64,000 nucleotides of DNA from Halomonas sp. LBP4 (GTDB lineage: Bacteria > Pseudomonadota > Gammaproteobacteria > Pseudomonadales > Halomonadaceae). The notes under the pieces are model-generated. The model was not told the DNA's origin. It ran no database searches and saw only the letters and a program-made list of their open reading frames with translations. A program made the translations under genes and the position numbers. Below, piece by piece: positions 16,692 through 24,130 of this stretch (positions within the stretch are counted from its first letter, which is position 1; every line of letters begins with the position of its first letter). The stretch is taken from positions 263,148-327,147 of the forward strand of contig NZ_PDOG01000002.1 of the NCBI RefSeq assembly GCF_003202205.1, in the 5' to 3' direction.

Positions 16692-16822
16692 ATGACACGT
16701 TCTCGCCATAGCAAGAAGGAAGTCGAGGCTGCCTTGGTGAATGCCGCTGTGGCGAGTTCTGTATCGTGAGCGTGTGGAGCACGCCGTGTCGTCGACAACT
16801 GTACGGGTGGCCCATCCTCCGA
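16692..16822 (+). pseudogene. Internally deleted small gene, partner of the following DNA-binding gene
   Basis: The start reads MTRSRHSKKEVEAALVNA, then the frame breaks. A different frame reads CRCGEFCIVSVWSTP. In related bacteria I recall a protein of about 85 residues that begins and ends this way and precedes a homologue of the next gene, with a G-W-R-V...GGSHAWG centre that is missing here. The deletion plus frameshift leaves only the two ends. Confidence 0.55.
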
Positions 16823-16837
16823 GGAGGACGACAAACC

Positions 16838-17362
16838 ATGACCCACTACGACTTTTCCCTGAAATTTGCCGTTCCTGACGCGCTCGACATGGAGACGCTG
16901 GAAACCCGCCTCTTTGAGGCGGGCTGTGACGATGCGCTTGTCGGGCTCGGGCAGAAGGGCCGGCTGGCCCTGGCGTTTTCACGTGAAGCGGCCTCGGCCC
17001 ATGAGGCGATCACCAGCGCCATGGCGGATGTGAAGCGTGCCATACCAGAGGCGCGCCTGATCGAAGCCGGGCCCGACCTGGTAGGTGTGACGGATATCGC
17101 GGAGCTGTTCGCGTTCAGCCGCCAGAATATGCGCAAGTTGCTGCAGTCACACCTGGCGACCTTTCCGTTGCCGCTGCATGAGGGGCGCGCCTCACTCTGG
17201 CACTTGGCCGAGGTGCTGGAGTGGTTCCGTACCCACCAGCACAAGGCTATCGATGAGGCCCTGCGTGAGATGGCCCGAGTCAGCATGCAGGCCAACGTCG
17301 CTCGCGAGACCCGTCGTCTGCCGCCAGAGGAGATCCAGCGCTTCGACGTGCTGGCCTCGTGA
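16838..17362 (+). CDS. Helix-turn-helix DNA-binding protein of a two-gene module
   Basis: The 174-residue protein has an excellent ribosome site (GAGGAGGA). The N-terminal half (FEAGCDDALVGLGQKGRLAL, then AFSREAASAHEAITSAMADVKRAIP) is an alpha/beta domain. The C-terminal half (VTDIAELFAFSRQNMRKLLQ ... WHLAEVLEWF) is an excisionase/MerR-like winged helix. Such proteins usually follow the small gene whose remnant lies at 16692. The pair behaves like a toxin-antitoxin or addiction-type module in its distribution, which is recollection rather than proof. The protein itself is intact. Confidence 0.7.
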   Translation: MTHYDFSLKFAVPDALDMETLETRLFEAGCDDALVGLGQKGRLALAFSREAASAHEAITSAMADVKRAIPEARLIEAGPDLVGVTDIAELFAFSRQNMRKLLQSHLATFPLPLHEGRASLWHLAEVLEWFRTHQHKAIDEALREMARVSMQANVARETRRLPPEEIQRFDVLAS

Positions 17363-17410
17363 CCGCTTCTCCCTTGCCTGGCCTGCCGCCCCTGACCTTC
17401 TCTCATTCCG

Positions 17411-17480
17411 GTGAACCGGCTTGCTCTTGCGGCAACGGATGCCCTATACGAGTGGGAGCCACCACACGAGGTTTGCATGA
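17411..17480 (+). repeat. About 70-bp leader repeat, copy 2, upstream of ychJ
   Basis: It matches 14667-14734 over most of its length and ends at the ychJ start codon. Confidence 0.6.
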
Positions 17481-17938
17481 CACAGCCCGACCGCACAGCC
17501 TGCCCCTGCGGCAGCGGCCGGCCCCTCGCCGGCTGCTGCGGGCGCTATCATGCCGGCGAGCCGGCGCCGACCCCCGAGGCGCTGATGCGCTCGCGCTACA
17601 GTGCCTTCGTGCTCGACCTCGCCGACTACCTGCTGGCGACCTGGCACCCGAGCACCCGACCGTCGAGCCTGGAAGCGGACGCCGCGACCACCTGGAAGCG
17701 TCTCGAGGTGCTCGAGAGCGGCGAGGAGGGCGAGCGGGGATGGGTGCATTTCCGCGCCACCTTCCGCGAGGGGAGGCGCTGGTCGGTGCTGGAGGAGTCG
17801 TCGCGCTTCGTGCGCGAGGCGGGGTGCTGGTTCTATCTCGATGGCAATCCCGCCGTCCACCGACTCAAGCCCGGCCGTAACACGCCCTGTCCCTGCGGCA
17901 GCGGGCGCAAGTTCAAGGCCTGCTGCGGCCAAGCATGA
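17477..17938 (+). CDS. ychJ: YchJ-family (UPF0225) SEC-C motif protein
   Basis: The 153-residue protein has SEC-C zinc motifs at both ends: CPCGSGRPLAGCCGRYHAG near the N-terminus and CPCGSGRKFKACCG at the C-terminus. Between them lies the YchJ body (PTPEALMRSRYSAFVLDLAD; W-H-P-S-T-R; WVHFRATFREG). SEC-C motifs bind zinc and, in SecA, contact SecB and ribosomes; the cellular role of YchJ is unknown. The stop overlaps the start of the CheR-like gene (ATGA). The ATG is chosen at the start of the conserved domain. Confidence 0.92.
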   Translation: MTQPDRTACPCGSGRPLAGCCGRYHAGEPAPTPEALMRSRYSAFVLDLADYLLATWHPSTRPSSLEADAATTWKRLEVLESGEEGERGWVHFRATFREGRRWSVLEESSRFVREAGCWFYLDGNPAVHRLKPGRNTPCPCGSGRKFKACCGQA

Positions 17939-18762
17939 AGGATCAGGACTGCGTCGACTTGCTGCAGTGGGCCCTGCCCCGCCTCAACATGCGCTGGCGG
18001 GGGTTTCGCAAGGTCCGTCGCCAGGTATGCCGGAAGGTGCAGCAGCGCATGGACGAGCTCGGCATCGAGGACGTCGGCCACTACCGACAGTACCTGGACG
18101 CGCATCCGCAGGAGTGGCAGGTGCTCGACGGCTGCCTGCCCATCACCATCTCGCGCTTCTGGCGCGACAGGCGGGTCTTCGAGCTGCTCGAACATCGCTT
18201 TCTCCCCGAGTTGGCCCGGCGGGCCCGGGAGGAGGGCGCCGCTGCCCTGACGCTATGGAGCCTGGGATGCGGCGCCGGGGAGGAGCCCTACACCTTCTCC
18301 ATCCTCTGGCGTGAGCGCCTCCAGTCGCGCTTCCCCGGGCTCGGCCTGACGATCCTGGCCTCGGATATCGAGGCGCACCAGCTCGCTCGCGCCGAGCAGG
18401 CCTGCTACCCGGCCAGCGCCCTCAAGGACCTTCCCCGGCCGCTGAAAGGCGCCGCCTTCGAGCGCCGTGACGTGCACTACTGCCTCAAGCGCGAGTACCG
18501 CCGGGCCGTCGAGCTGGAGCGTCGCGACGTTCGCGGGGAGTTCCCGGCTCGGCGCTTCCACCTCATCGCCTGCCGCCACCTGGCGTTCACCTACTTCGAC
18601 CGGGAGCTGCAGCGCGACATCGGCCGTCGCCTGTATCGTGCCCTGCTCCCCGGGGGCCTGCTCGTGCTGGGGAACAAGGAGGCGCTGCCGGAGGAGGTGC
18701 CTGGGTTCGAGCCCGCCCATGGGCAGGTACCGATCTACCGGCGACGGGAAGACGAGGATTGA
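17935..18762 (+). CDS. CheR-type SAM-dependent methyltransferase
   Basis: The 275-residue protein has an N-terminal helical CheR_N-like part (KVRRQVCRKVQQRMDELGIE). The catalytic domain follows with SLGCGAGEEPYTFSILW (SAM-binding motif I) near residue 105, LASDIEAHQLARAEQACYP, and CRHLAFTYFD in place of the usual CRNVLIYF. CheR enzymes methylate glutamates of chemoreceptors, but no chemotaxis gene is nearby and it is coupled to ychJ instead. It may therefore act on another substrate. The Asn of the CRN motif is His here, which is unusual for a chemotaxis CheR. Confidence 0.75.
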   Translation: MKDQDCVDLLQWALPRLNMRWRGFRKVRRQVCRKVQQRMDELGIEDVGHYRQYLDAHPQEWQVLDGCLPITISRFWRDRRVFELLEHRFLPELARRAREEGAAALTLWSLGCGAGEEPYTFSILWRERLQSRFPGLGLTILASDIEAHQLARAEQACYPASALKDLPRPLKGAAFERRDVHYCLKREYRRAVELERRDVRGEFPARRFHLIACRHLAFTYFDRELQRDIGRRLYRALLPGGLLVLGNKEALPEEVPGFEPAHGQVPIYRRREDED

Positions 18763-18783
18763 GGCCGGCCGAGGCGGCCGGCC
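18763..18783. terminator. Hairpin between convergent genes
   Basis: GGCCGGCC, loop GAGGC, GGCCGGCC lies just after the CheR-like gene and before the end of the LysR gene. It is suitable as a bidirectional terminator, though no T-run follows. Confidence 0.45.
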
Positions 18784-18793
18784 GTGTCTGGGT

Positions 18794-19696
18794 CTAGGCG
18801 ATAGAGCGTAGCTCGGGCGTGATCAGCGCGGCGAACGCCTTGGCCGTGTCGCTGCCGTCATCGGCCAGATAGATATGGGTCCGCCCCAGCGCCGGTAGCC
18901 TCCAATGCTCCGGGACTTCGACGAGATCGCGGTCGGCCAACGAGCCGGGCAGGGCCGCCACCGCGAGGTCCGCGCGCAGGGCCGCGACCTGGCCCATCGA
19001 GGTGTCGCTGGAGTAGGCGACACGGTAGGAGCGCCCAACTCCCTCCAACGCGCCGAGGGCGGCGTCGCGCCAGGCACAGCCCATCTGGGCCACGGCGAGC
19101 GGCAGAGGGTCTTGCTCCACGGCACGGCCGCCATCCCGCATCAACCAGCGGAGCTCTTCGGAAAAGAGATCCCGCGCCGGGATCTGCGGCGTGCTTGCCT
19201 CGTTGAACAGGGCGAGATTGGCATCGCCCTCCACGAAGAGACGTTGCACCGTTTCACTGGAGTCGAGCCGGACGTCCACGCGAATCCGCGGATGCGTTTC
19301 GGCCAGACGTCGGAGCAGCCCCGGCACCAGAGAAACACCGAGATCATGCGGGGCGGCGAGACGCAAGCTCCCGGACAACGGTGAGCCGTGGAACACCGCC
19401 ATCGCCTCGTCGCTGATCCCGACCAGACGCCTCGCGAAGCCGAGCAGCACTTCTCCCTGGTCGGTCAGGCGGACGCGGCGTGAATCGCGATGCAGCAGCC
19501 GGACGCCGAGCTGCTCTTCCAACTTGCCGACCTGAAGGCTGACCGCCGAGGGCGAGCGGTTCACGCGCGCCGCGGCGCGCCGAAAACTCCCCGTTTCGCA
19601 GATCGCAACGAAGGTTCGGGCGGCGTCTAGATTGAGCGTCCGGGTGGCGGGATGCGGATCGCCGCTCGGCTGGTTGGTTGAGATATCCTGATCCAT
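18794..19696 (-). CDS. LysR family transcriptional regulator
   Basis: The 300-residue protein has an N-terminal winged helix (LDAARTFVAICETGSFRRAA, then ARVNRSPSAVSLQVGKLEEQLGVRLLHR) and the standard effector-binding domain. The start at 19696 is preferred; an upstream start at 19726 is possible. It is divergent from the EamA transporter gene with about 78 bp between starts, the classic arrangement for a LysR regulator controlling its neighbour. The inducer is unknown. Confidence 0.9.
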   Translation of the reverse strand: MDQDISTNQPSGDPHPATRTLNLDAARTFVAICETGSFRRAAARVNRSPSAVSLQVGKLEEQLGVRLLHRDSRRVRLTDQGEVLLGFARRLVGISDEAMAVFHGSPLSGSLRLAAPHDLGVSLVPGLLRRLAETHPRIRVDVRLDSSETVQRLFVEGDANLALFNEASTPQIPARDLFSEELRWLMRDGGRAVEQDPLPLAVAQMGCAWRDAALGALEGVGRSYRVAYSSDTSMGQVAALRADLAVAALPGSLADRDLVEVPEHWRLPALGRTHIYLADDGSDTAKAFAALITPELRSIA

Positions 19697-19774
19697 TGAG
19701 TGAAAACATATCGTTTTCCTCAACATCGGTCAAAGCCTACTCTCCTATCGGAAACGAAGCCGAAAGGAGTGGCC

Positions 19775-20701
19775 ATGTCGCCGTTACCGAAAGAGCGCGT
19801 GCTCGGTCTTGTCTGGGCCGCGACCGCCATCGCCATCTGGTCCGGGTCGCTGGTCATGTTGCGGCTCGGCGTGACGACGAGCCTGAATGCCTACGACCTG
19901 ACCGCGCTTCGCGTCGGTGTCGCCGCGCTGGTCCTGGCGCCGGTCATCTGCCGGCGCGGCTTTGCCCTGGACCGGCTGGGTGCGGGAGGAGTCCTGGCCA
20001 TGGTGGCCGGCTTCGGGGCGCCGTATATCCTGCTTATCTCGCTCGGCCTGCAAACCGCGCCGGCATCGGCGGCCGGCTCCCTCAATCCCGGCATAATGGC
20101 GGTCGTCTCCGTGCTGTTGGGCTGGAGGCTCTTCGGCGACAGGATCGGCCCTGCACGGGTCGTCGGGGTCGTGGCGATCCTGGTCGGTGCGTCTTTCTTC
20201 GCGAGTCTGCCAGGGGCAGAGACGGCGTCGGTCGGCCATCTGATCCTGATCTTCACCGGAGTGATGTGGGCGGGGTACGCGCTGGTCGTCCGCCGGGCCG
20301 GCATCCCGGCCCTGCACGCGACCGCCATCGTCGCCGTGGGCTCCGCCATCCTCTACCTGCCGGTCTACGTCGCGGCCCTGCCCAAGCAACTGCCCGTCGC
20401 CCCGATGCCCGACATCGTGATGCAGGCGGTATTCCAGGGCGTGCTCGTCAGCGTCGTCGCGGTCTTCGCCTTCAACCGCTCCAGGGAGTTGCTCGGGCCG
20501 GTCGTGGGCGCGACCCTCCCGGCCCTGATTCCGCTGGTGACCCTGGGCCTGGGAGCCGTCGCACTGAACGAGGCGGTGGGTACCCGCGACCTCGCCTCGG
20601 CGATACTGATCGGCGTGGGCGTCGCACTGACCCTCGCTGGCCACGCGGCGGGCCGTTGGCCCGGAATGGCCCTCTTCAGGAAAGTCTTCCGTAACGCCTG
20701 A
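19775..20701 (+). CDS. EamA/DMT-superfamily transporter
   Basis: The 308-residue inner-membrane protein has about ten hydrophobic segments in two EamA halves. It has a typical N-terminus (LGLVWAATAIAIWSGSLVML), LNPGIMAVVSVLLGWRLFGD at the end of the first half and LPALIPLVTLGLGAVALNEA in the second. The ATG has AAAGGAG upstream. Family members export amino acids or other metabolites. It is probably regulated by the divergent LysR protein. Confidence 0.88.
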   Translation: MSPLPKERVLGLVWAATAIAIWSGSLVMLRLGVTTSLNAYDLTALRVGVAALVLAPVICRRGFALDRLGAGGVLAMVAGFGAPYILLISLGLQTAPASAAGSLNPGIMAVVSVLLGWRLFGDRIGPARVVGVVAILVGASFFASLPGAETASVGHLILIFTGVMWAGYALVVRRAGIPALHATAIVAVGSAILYLPVYVAALPKQLPVAPMPDIVMQAVFQGVLVSVVAVFAFNRSRELLGPVVGATLPALIPLVTLGLGAVALNEAVGTRDLASAILIGVGVALTLAGHAAGRWPGMALFRKVFRNA

Positions 20702-20870
20702 TGCGGAGGCGAGGTGCGCCCCGAACGTCTCCTCGTAGATCTCGCTGACCCAGTCGACGAACCCCCGCACGCGCGGCGACAGGCGGCAGCATGGCGCCGA
20801 CGGCAAGGGCCAGCAGGCCGCCGAGCAGTCTCCGACGCGACAGGGGGTGGGATTCCAGGAAGATGGGCAC
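20702..20870 (-). pseudogene. Chimeric scrap: Tat-signal start joined to a LysR-type C-terminus
   Basis: On the minus strand an ATG at 20870 opens a twin-arginine-like signal (HPLSRRRLLGGLLALAVGAM), similar to the start of the aldo/keto reductase at 34400. Within the same DNA, another frame then reads LSPRVRGFVDWVSEIYEETF, like the last residues of a LysR regulator. Neither is complete, so this appears to be a junction of two lost genes. Confidence 0.35.
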
Positions 20871-21021
20871 CCCGGGAGGGCTTGCTGTTAGCAGTGTGGA
20901 CGGCCTGCGGCGGCGGAGTGGCGTTCGGCTACGCTTAGGCCAGTGGAAATCGGGAGTCTTTCAGGGACAGACCCTCATGGCCTGAGGGAATGGGACACCT
21001 GCCGGTAAGGAGGTCTATCTC

Positions 21022-21540
21022 GTGACGACGACACCGCATCCCGTCATCCGCCTCGAAACGCCCCACGACGCCGAGACCATCGAGGCCGTCACCGTGGCGG
21101 CCTTTCGCGAGGCGCCACATAGCAGCCATACCGAGCAGCATATCGTGCGGGCGCTGCGCGCGGCGGGGGCGCTGAGCGTGTCGCTGGTCGCCGAGTGCGA
21201 CGGCGAGGTGGTGGGGCATGTGGCGGCGTCGCCGGTCACCTTGTCGGACGGCTCACCGGGCTGGTTCGGGCTGGGGCCGGTATCGGTGCTGCCGGCGTGG
21301 CAGGGCAGGGGCATCGGCTCGGCGCTGGTGGCGGCGTGCCTGGCGCGCCTGCGGGAGCGTGGCGCCCGGGGCTGTGTGCTACTGGGGGACCCCGGCTACT
21401 ACCAGCGCTTCGGCTTCCGCTCTCTGCCGGGGCTCATCCTGCCGGGCGTGCCGCCGGAGTACTTCATGGCCCTCGATTGGGGCGATGAAGGGCCCCAGGC
21501 GCAGGTGGCCTTCCATCCGGCCTTCGCGGCGACGGCCTGA
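21022..21540 (+). CDS. GNAT acetyltransferase, YhbS-like (copy 2)
   Basis: The 172-residue protein starts at a GTG with TAAGGAGG 8 bp upstream. It shares nearly every residue with the product of 14135-14650, including the acetyl-CoA loop PAWQGRGIGSALVAA and GYYQRFGFRSLPGLILPGVP. The two genes lie 6.9 kb apart in direct orientation and could recombine. The substrate is unknown. Confidence 0.9.
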   Translation: MTTTPHPVIRLETPHDAETIEAVTVAAFREAPHSSHTEQHIVRALRAAGALSVSLVAECDGEVVGHVAASPVTLSDGSPGWFGLGPVSVLPAWQGRGIGSALVAACLARLRERGARGCVLLGDPGYYQRFGFRSLPGLILPGVPPEYFMALDWGDEGPQAQVAFHPAFAATA

Positions 21541-21610
21541 CCGCCTGTCGCGGGCAGGTCAGTTCGGTGCGGCGAAGCCGGGCGGTCCGGTGAACCGGCT
21601 GGTCTTCCGC

Positions 21611-21662
21611 TTTCTCCGACTGTCACTCCCCACCGGCGCCGGCGCTCTGGAAGCCGCGTACC
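21611..21662 (+). repeat. 52-bp direct repeat, copy 1 (copy 2 at 23727-23778)
   Basis: TTTCTCCGACTGTCACTCCC and the following 32 bp recur with one difference at 23727. On the minus strand both copies encode the end of one gene (VRGFQSAGAGGE, stop). They flank the NCS2 permease and the MbcA/RES remnant. Confidence 0.8.
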
Positions 21663-21836
21663 CTGAAGGGGGTTGAATCAGCTCGAAATGCACGAGCACC
21701 TCCAGGAGAGCAGTGGCCGGGCAGTCGGCAAGGTACACGACGGGGTGCCCCCTGTGGTGCCAGCGCCCGGACACCATGGTCCCACCGATGCTGGAGAAAT
21801 CCTTGAAATTCGAGATGCGCCACACGCCTCGCCCCC
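21663..21836 (-). pseudogene. N-terminal remnant of a RES-domain toxin
   Basis: Minus-strand frames read VWRISNFKDFSSIGGTMVSG, then RWHHRGHPVVYLADCPATALLEVLVHFEL. This is the conserved start of RES toxins (GRWn..G.pvvYla.s..lallEvlvh), which degrade NAD+ or transfer ADP-ribose. The frame then runs into the 52-bp repeat, so about two thirds of the domain is missing. Confidence 0.65.
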
Positions 21837-21887
21837 TCACGCGGCGAACCCGTAGCGCAGCTGCTCAAGGAGTTCCTCTGCCCTCCG
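21837..21887 (-). pseudogene. C-terminal tail of an MbcA/Xre (DUF2384) antitoxin
   Basis: Just upstream of the RES remnant on the minus strand, RRAEELLEQLRYGFAA and a stop resemble the end of DUF2384/MbcA antitoxins, which precede RES toxins. It overlaps the last codons of the NCS2 permease frame, whose own C-terminus may therefore be altered. Confidence 0.5.
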
Positions 21888-23454
21888 ATTCATCGGTGGT
21901 CGGAAGTGTCTCGGGCCCGAATTCCTCTTCTTCCTCCTGGACTAGGTGGAGTCGCGACTGCACCAGCAGTATGGCCCCGAGGATCAGGTAGCCCCAGAGC
22001 ATCGGCGAGCTCAGGGACGGCCAATGGAGTTCGGAGTCATGAATGACGCCGAAGCTGCTCAGCACCGCTGCCACGACCGCGACGATCACCGCTTGACGAA
22101 GCTTGCGGTCGATCAGAAAGGCGGTGAAGGCGCCCCACAGCATGCCGCTGACGATGGCGCCGTTGGCCAGGGCGGACTGACCGACCACGTGGGCTCCCTG
22201 GCCGATCATGGTGCTGACGAAGGTGTCGTCCATGAGGCCGGGCACGTTCTCGAGACCCATATCGCGCAGAGAGTTCAGCACGGCCCCCCACTTCACCATG
22301 ACGATGTTGGAGACGTGGGGGATAAAGGCGATCGCCACCGCCACATGGTGCTTCGGCTCACAGGAGCGGAACGAGACGGCGATGATGGAGATGCCGACGA
22401 AGACCAGGATCGGGGCCACCGCGGCATCCGGAATGAAGTTACCGAGAAAGGCCACCAGCCCGAACAGGGAACCGATGAAGAAGACGATGCCCACGCCCAA
22501 CGCATAGCCGGAACGCGCATGCATGCGCTTGTAGGCAGGGTGACCGATGTACACGGTGGTGGGGAAGGGCGAACCGAACAGCCCGCCGAGCATGGTGCCG
22601 ACGCCATCGGTAACCTGGCAGACCCCCACCGGATAGCGGTCGCCCACGGCCTCGGCCGATTCCACGTTGTTCATGGTCTCGATGAAGTTGTAGATCTGAA
22701 CGGGGATCAGCACGGCGAACAGCTCGGGATGAGCAAACAGATGCTGGAGGCCGACCATCAGGTCGCCGACATACGGCAGCGGCACGTAGAGCCCTACCCC
22801 TTCGAAGCTGATCTCCGACTCCCCCAGCGCCAGCGCGACGAGGGTGGCGGCGACGAGGGCGGTCAGGCCGGCCGGCAGGTTGAAAGGGAGCCTGAAGCGG
22901 CCCACCATGCCCCAGAGCACGAAAGCCAATGCCGTGAAGCCGACGATCGGGCTCTCGTAGATGCGGGCCAGGGCCACCGTGGCGATGAACACCAGCGCGA
23001 TGCCCGAGAGGGTGCCCAGCATGCCGGCGCGTGGTGTGACCCGCTTCAGCCAGGGCCCCGTCACCGCCCCGGCCACTTCGACCAGGCCGCCCACGACCCC
23101 GGCCGCGATACCCACCTGCCAGGCGAGCACCGGGTCATTGGTGCTCCAGTAGATGGGGCCGATCACCCCGAACAGATAGACGAACATGACCGGCGTGCTG
23201 ATGCCATAGGGCAGCGCCGTGACATCCGTGCGCTTTTCCTTGCGGGCCAGTCGCTGGGCCAGATACACGTAAACGACGATGCCGATGATGATGGAAATCG
23301 CCGCACCGGGCAGGATCCTCCCGAAGACGATCGCCTCGGGCATGTTGAACACGAACCGGCACACGCCCGATATGATCAGCAGATTGGCCAGGGTATCGGC
23401 GAACAGCGCCCAAAAGCCGCTCAGGTCGTTTCTGGAAAAAATCGGATACTGCAT
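21865..23454 (-). CDS. NCS2-type xanthine/uracil-like permease
   Basis: The 529-residue polytopic membrane protein has a dozen or more hydrophobic segments. Family features include TALPYGISTPVMFVYLFGVI, IETMNNVESAEAVGDRYPV and a conserved GTMLGGLFGSPFPTTVYIGH (the NCS2 QN...PxTtY-type region). It is probably a proton-coupled nucleobase transporter. The last residues (EEEEEFGPETLPTTDESEGR) lie over a junction with an antitoxin remnant. The start has GGAGGGAGAG upstream. Two palindromes at 23666-23697 may be regulatory. Confidence 0.85.
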   Translation of the reverse strand: MQYPIFSRNDLSGFWALFADTLANLLIISGVCRFVFNMPEAIVFGRILPGAAISIIIGIVVYVYLAQRLARKEKRTDVTALPYGISTPVMFVYLFGVIGPIYWSTNDPVLAWQVGIAAGVVGGLVEVAGAVTGPWLKRVTPRAGMLGTLSGIALVFIATVALARIYESPIVGFTALAFVLWGMVGRFRLPFNLPAGLTALVAATLVALALGESEISFEGVGLYVPLPYVGDLMVGLQHLFAHPELFAVLIPVQIYNFIETMNNVESAEAVGDRYPVGVCQVTDGVGTMLGGLFGSPFPTTVYIGHPAYKRMHARSGYALGVGIVFFIGSLFGLVAFLGNFIPDAAVAPILVFVGISIIAVSFRSCEPKHHVAVAIAFIPHVSNIVMVKWGAVLNSLRDMGLENVPGLMDDTFVSTMIGQGAHVVGQSALANGAIVSGMLWGAFTAFLIDRKLRQAVIVAVVAAVLSSFGVIHDSELHWPSLSSPMLWGYLILGAILLVQSRLHLVQEEEEEFGPETLPTTDESEGRGTP

Positions 23455-23665
23455 CTCTCTCCCTCCGCTTGCGGTCTACAAGCCTCCGGTGAGCCCCTCG
23501 ACGGTCGCGCTACCGCGCCATTTCACGACGGCGCTCGTGAGTGTTTCGCCCACCGGTGCAGTCCCCGAGGAGGGTCACGAAGCCATCGTCTGCCCTTGGG
23601 TGGCGAGCTGGCAGCCGAACTGGCGGCTGAGTCGTAGCCTGGTTGTCGTCACATATAGCTCCAGG

Positions 23666-23681
23666 TTGACCACATGGTCAA
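23666..23681. promoter_or_regulatory. Palindrome TTGACCA-N2-TGGTCAA
   Basis: Perfect 7-bp arms lie about 210 bp upstream of the NCS2 permease start. The form is typical of a GntR-type operator, although no GntR gene is in the neighbourhood. Confidence 0.4.
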
Positions 23682-23687
23682 CATGTT

Positions 23688-23697
23688 TTGTATACAA
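23688..23697. promoter_or_regulatory. Palindrome TTGTATACAA
   Basis: This 10-bp perfect palindrome lies 6 bp from the previous one. TTGTATACAA is a common half-site pair for FadR/GntR-family repressors. Together they may form the control region of the NCS2 permease gene. Confidence 0.45.
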
Positions 23698-23726
23698 CTA
23701 TTGTCGCAAACGGTGACAGACCCCAA

Positions 23727-23778
23727 TTTCTCCGACCGTCACTCCCCACCGGCGCCGGCGCTCTGGAAGCCGCGTACC
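23727..23778 (+). repeat. 52-bp direct repeat, copy 2
   Basis: Matches 21611-21662 with a single substitution. Confidence 0.8.
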
Positions 23779-23813
23779 AGGTAGTCGAACAGCAGGCCGT
23801 AGGCGATGCCCAG
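23739..23813 (-). pseudogene. C-terminal tail of an unidentified membrane protein
   Basis: The minus-strand frame LGIAYGLLFDYLVRGFQSAG, then AGGE and a stop, is a plausible end of a transporter. Its last half is repeated at 21611. The upstream part is missing. Confidence 0.4.
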
Positions 23814-23820
23814 GGGGATG

Positions 23821-23976
23821 GGGGATGCCAACGACCGGGTGGGGCTGGCCGACGCACTGCGCGGCCACGATGCCGTGATCAGCGCGGTGCACTTTGCCAC
23901 CAGCGATGCCGATACCCTGGTCGGTGCGGTACGCGAGGCGGGGGTGAGGCGCTACCTGGTGGTGGGCGGGGCCGGC
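23821..23976 (+). pseudogene. Internal fragment of an NAD(P)-binding (NmrA/COG2910-like) protein
   Basis: One frame reads GDANDRVGLADALRGHDAVI, then SAVHFATSDADTLVGAVREAGVRRYLVVGGAG. This is the middle of a short-chain NAD(P)-binding epimerase-like protein. Both the glycine-rich start and the C-terminal half are absent. Confidence 0.5.
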
Positions 23977-24130
23977 CGCCCCCGGGCACGCGGGTATCCG
24001 GCGCGGCGCTTGGCCGCCTCGGGTCGCGGCTGAAACATTATCAGGCTATCGTTTGTCAGACTGAACGGAGAGGGCCCATCCGACATGACGCTCGGCATGG
24101 GACCGCGTCACTACCTTAGAAGGAGCTGTC

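Noticed and set aside
19784..20806. 340-codon minus-strand open frame over the EamA gene
   Set aside because: It is antisense to an evident transporter, rich in Arg/Asp/Gln as expected for shadows in GC-rich DNA, and matches no family apart from a short LysR-like piece at its start.
21946..23637. 563-codon plus-strand frame over the NCS2 permease
   Set aside because: It is the complement of a clear membrane protein; its composition (His, Asp, Gly, Gln, Arg rich) is that of an antisense shadow.
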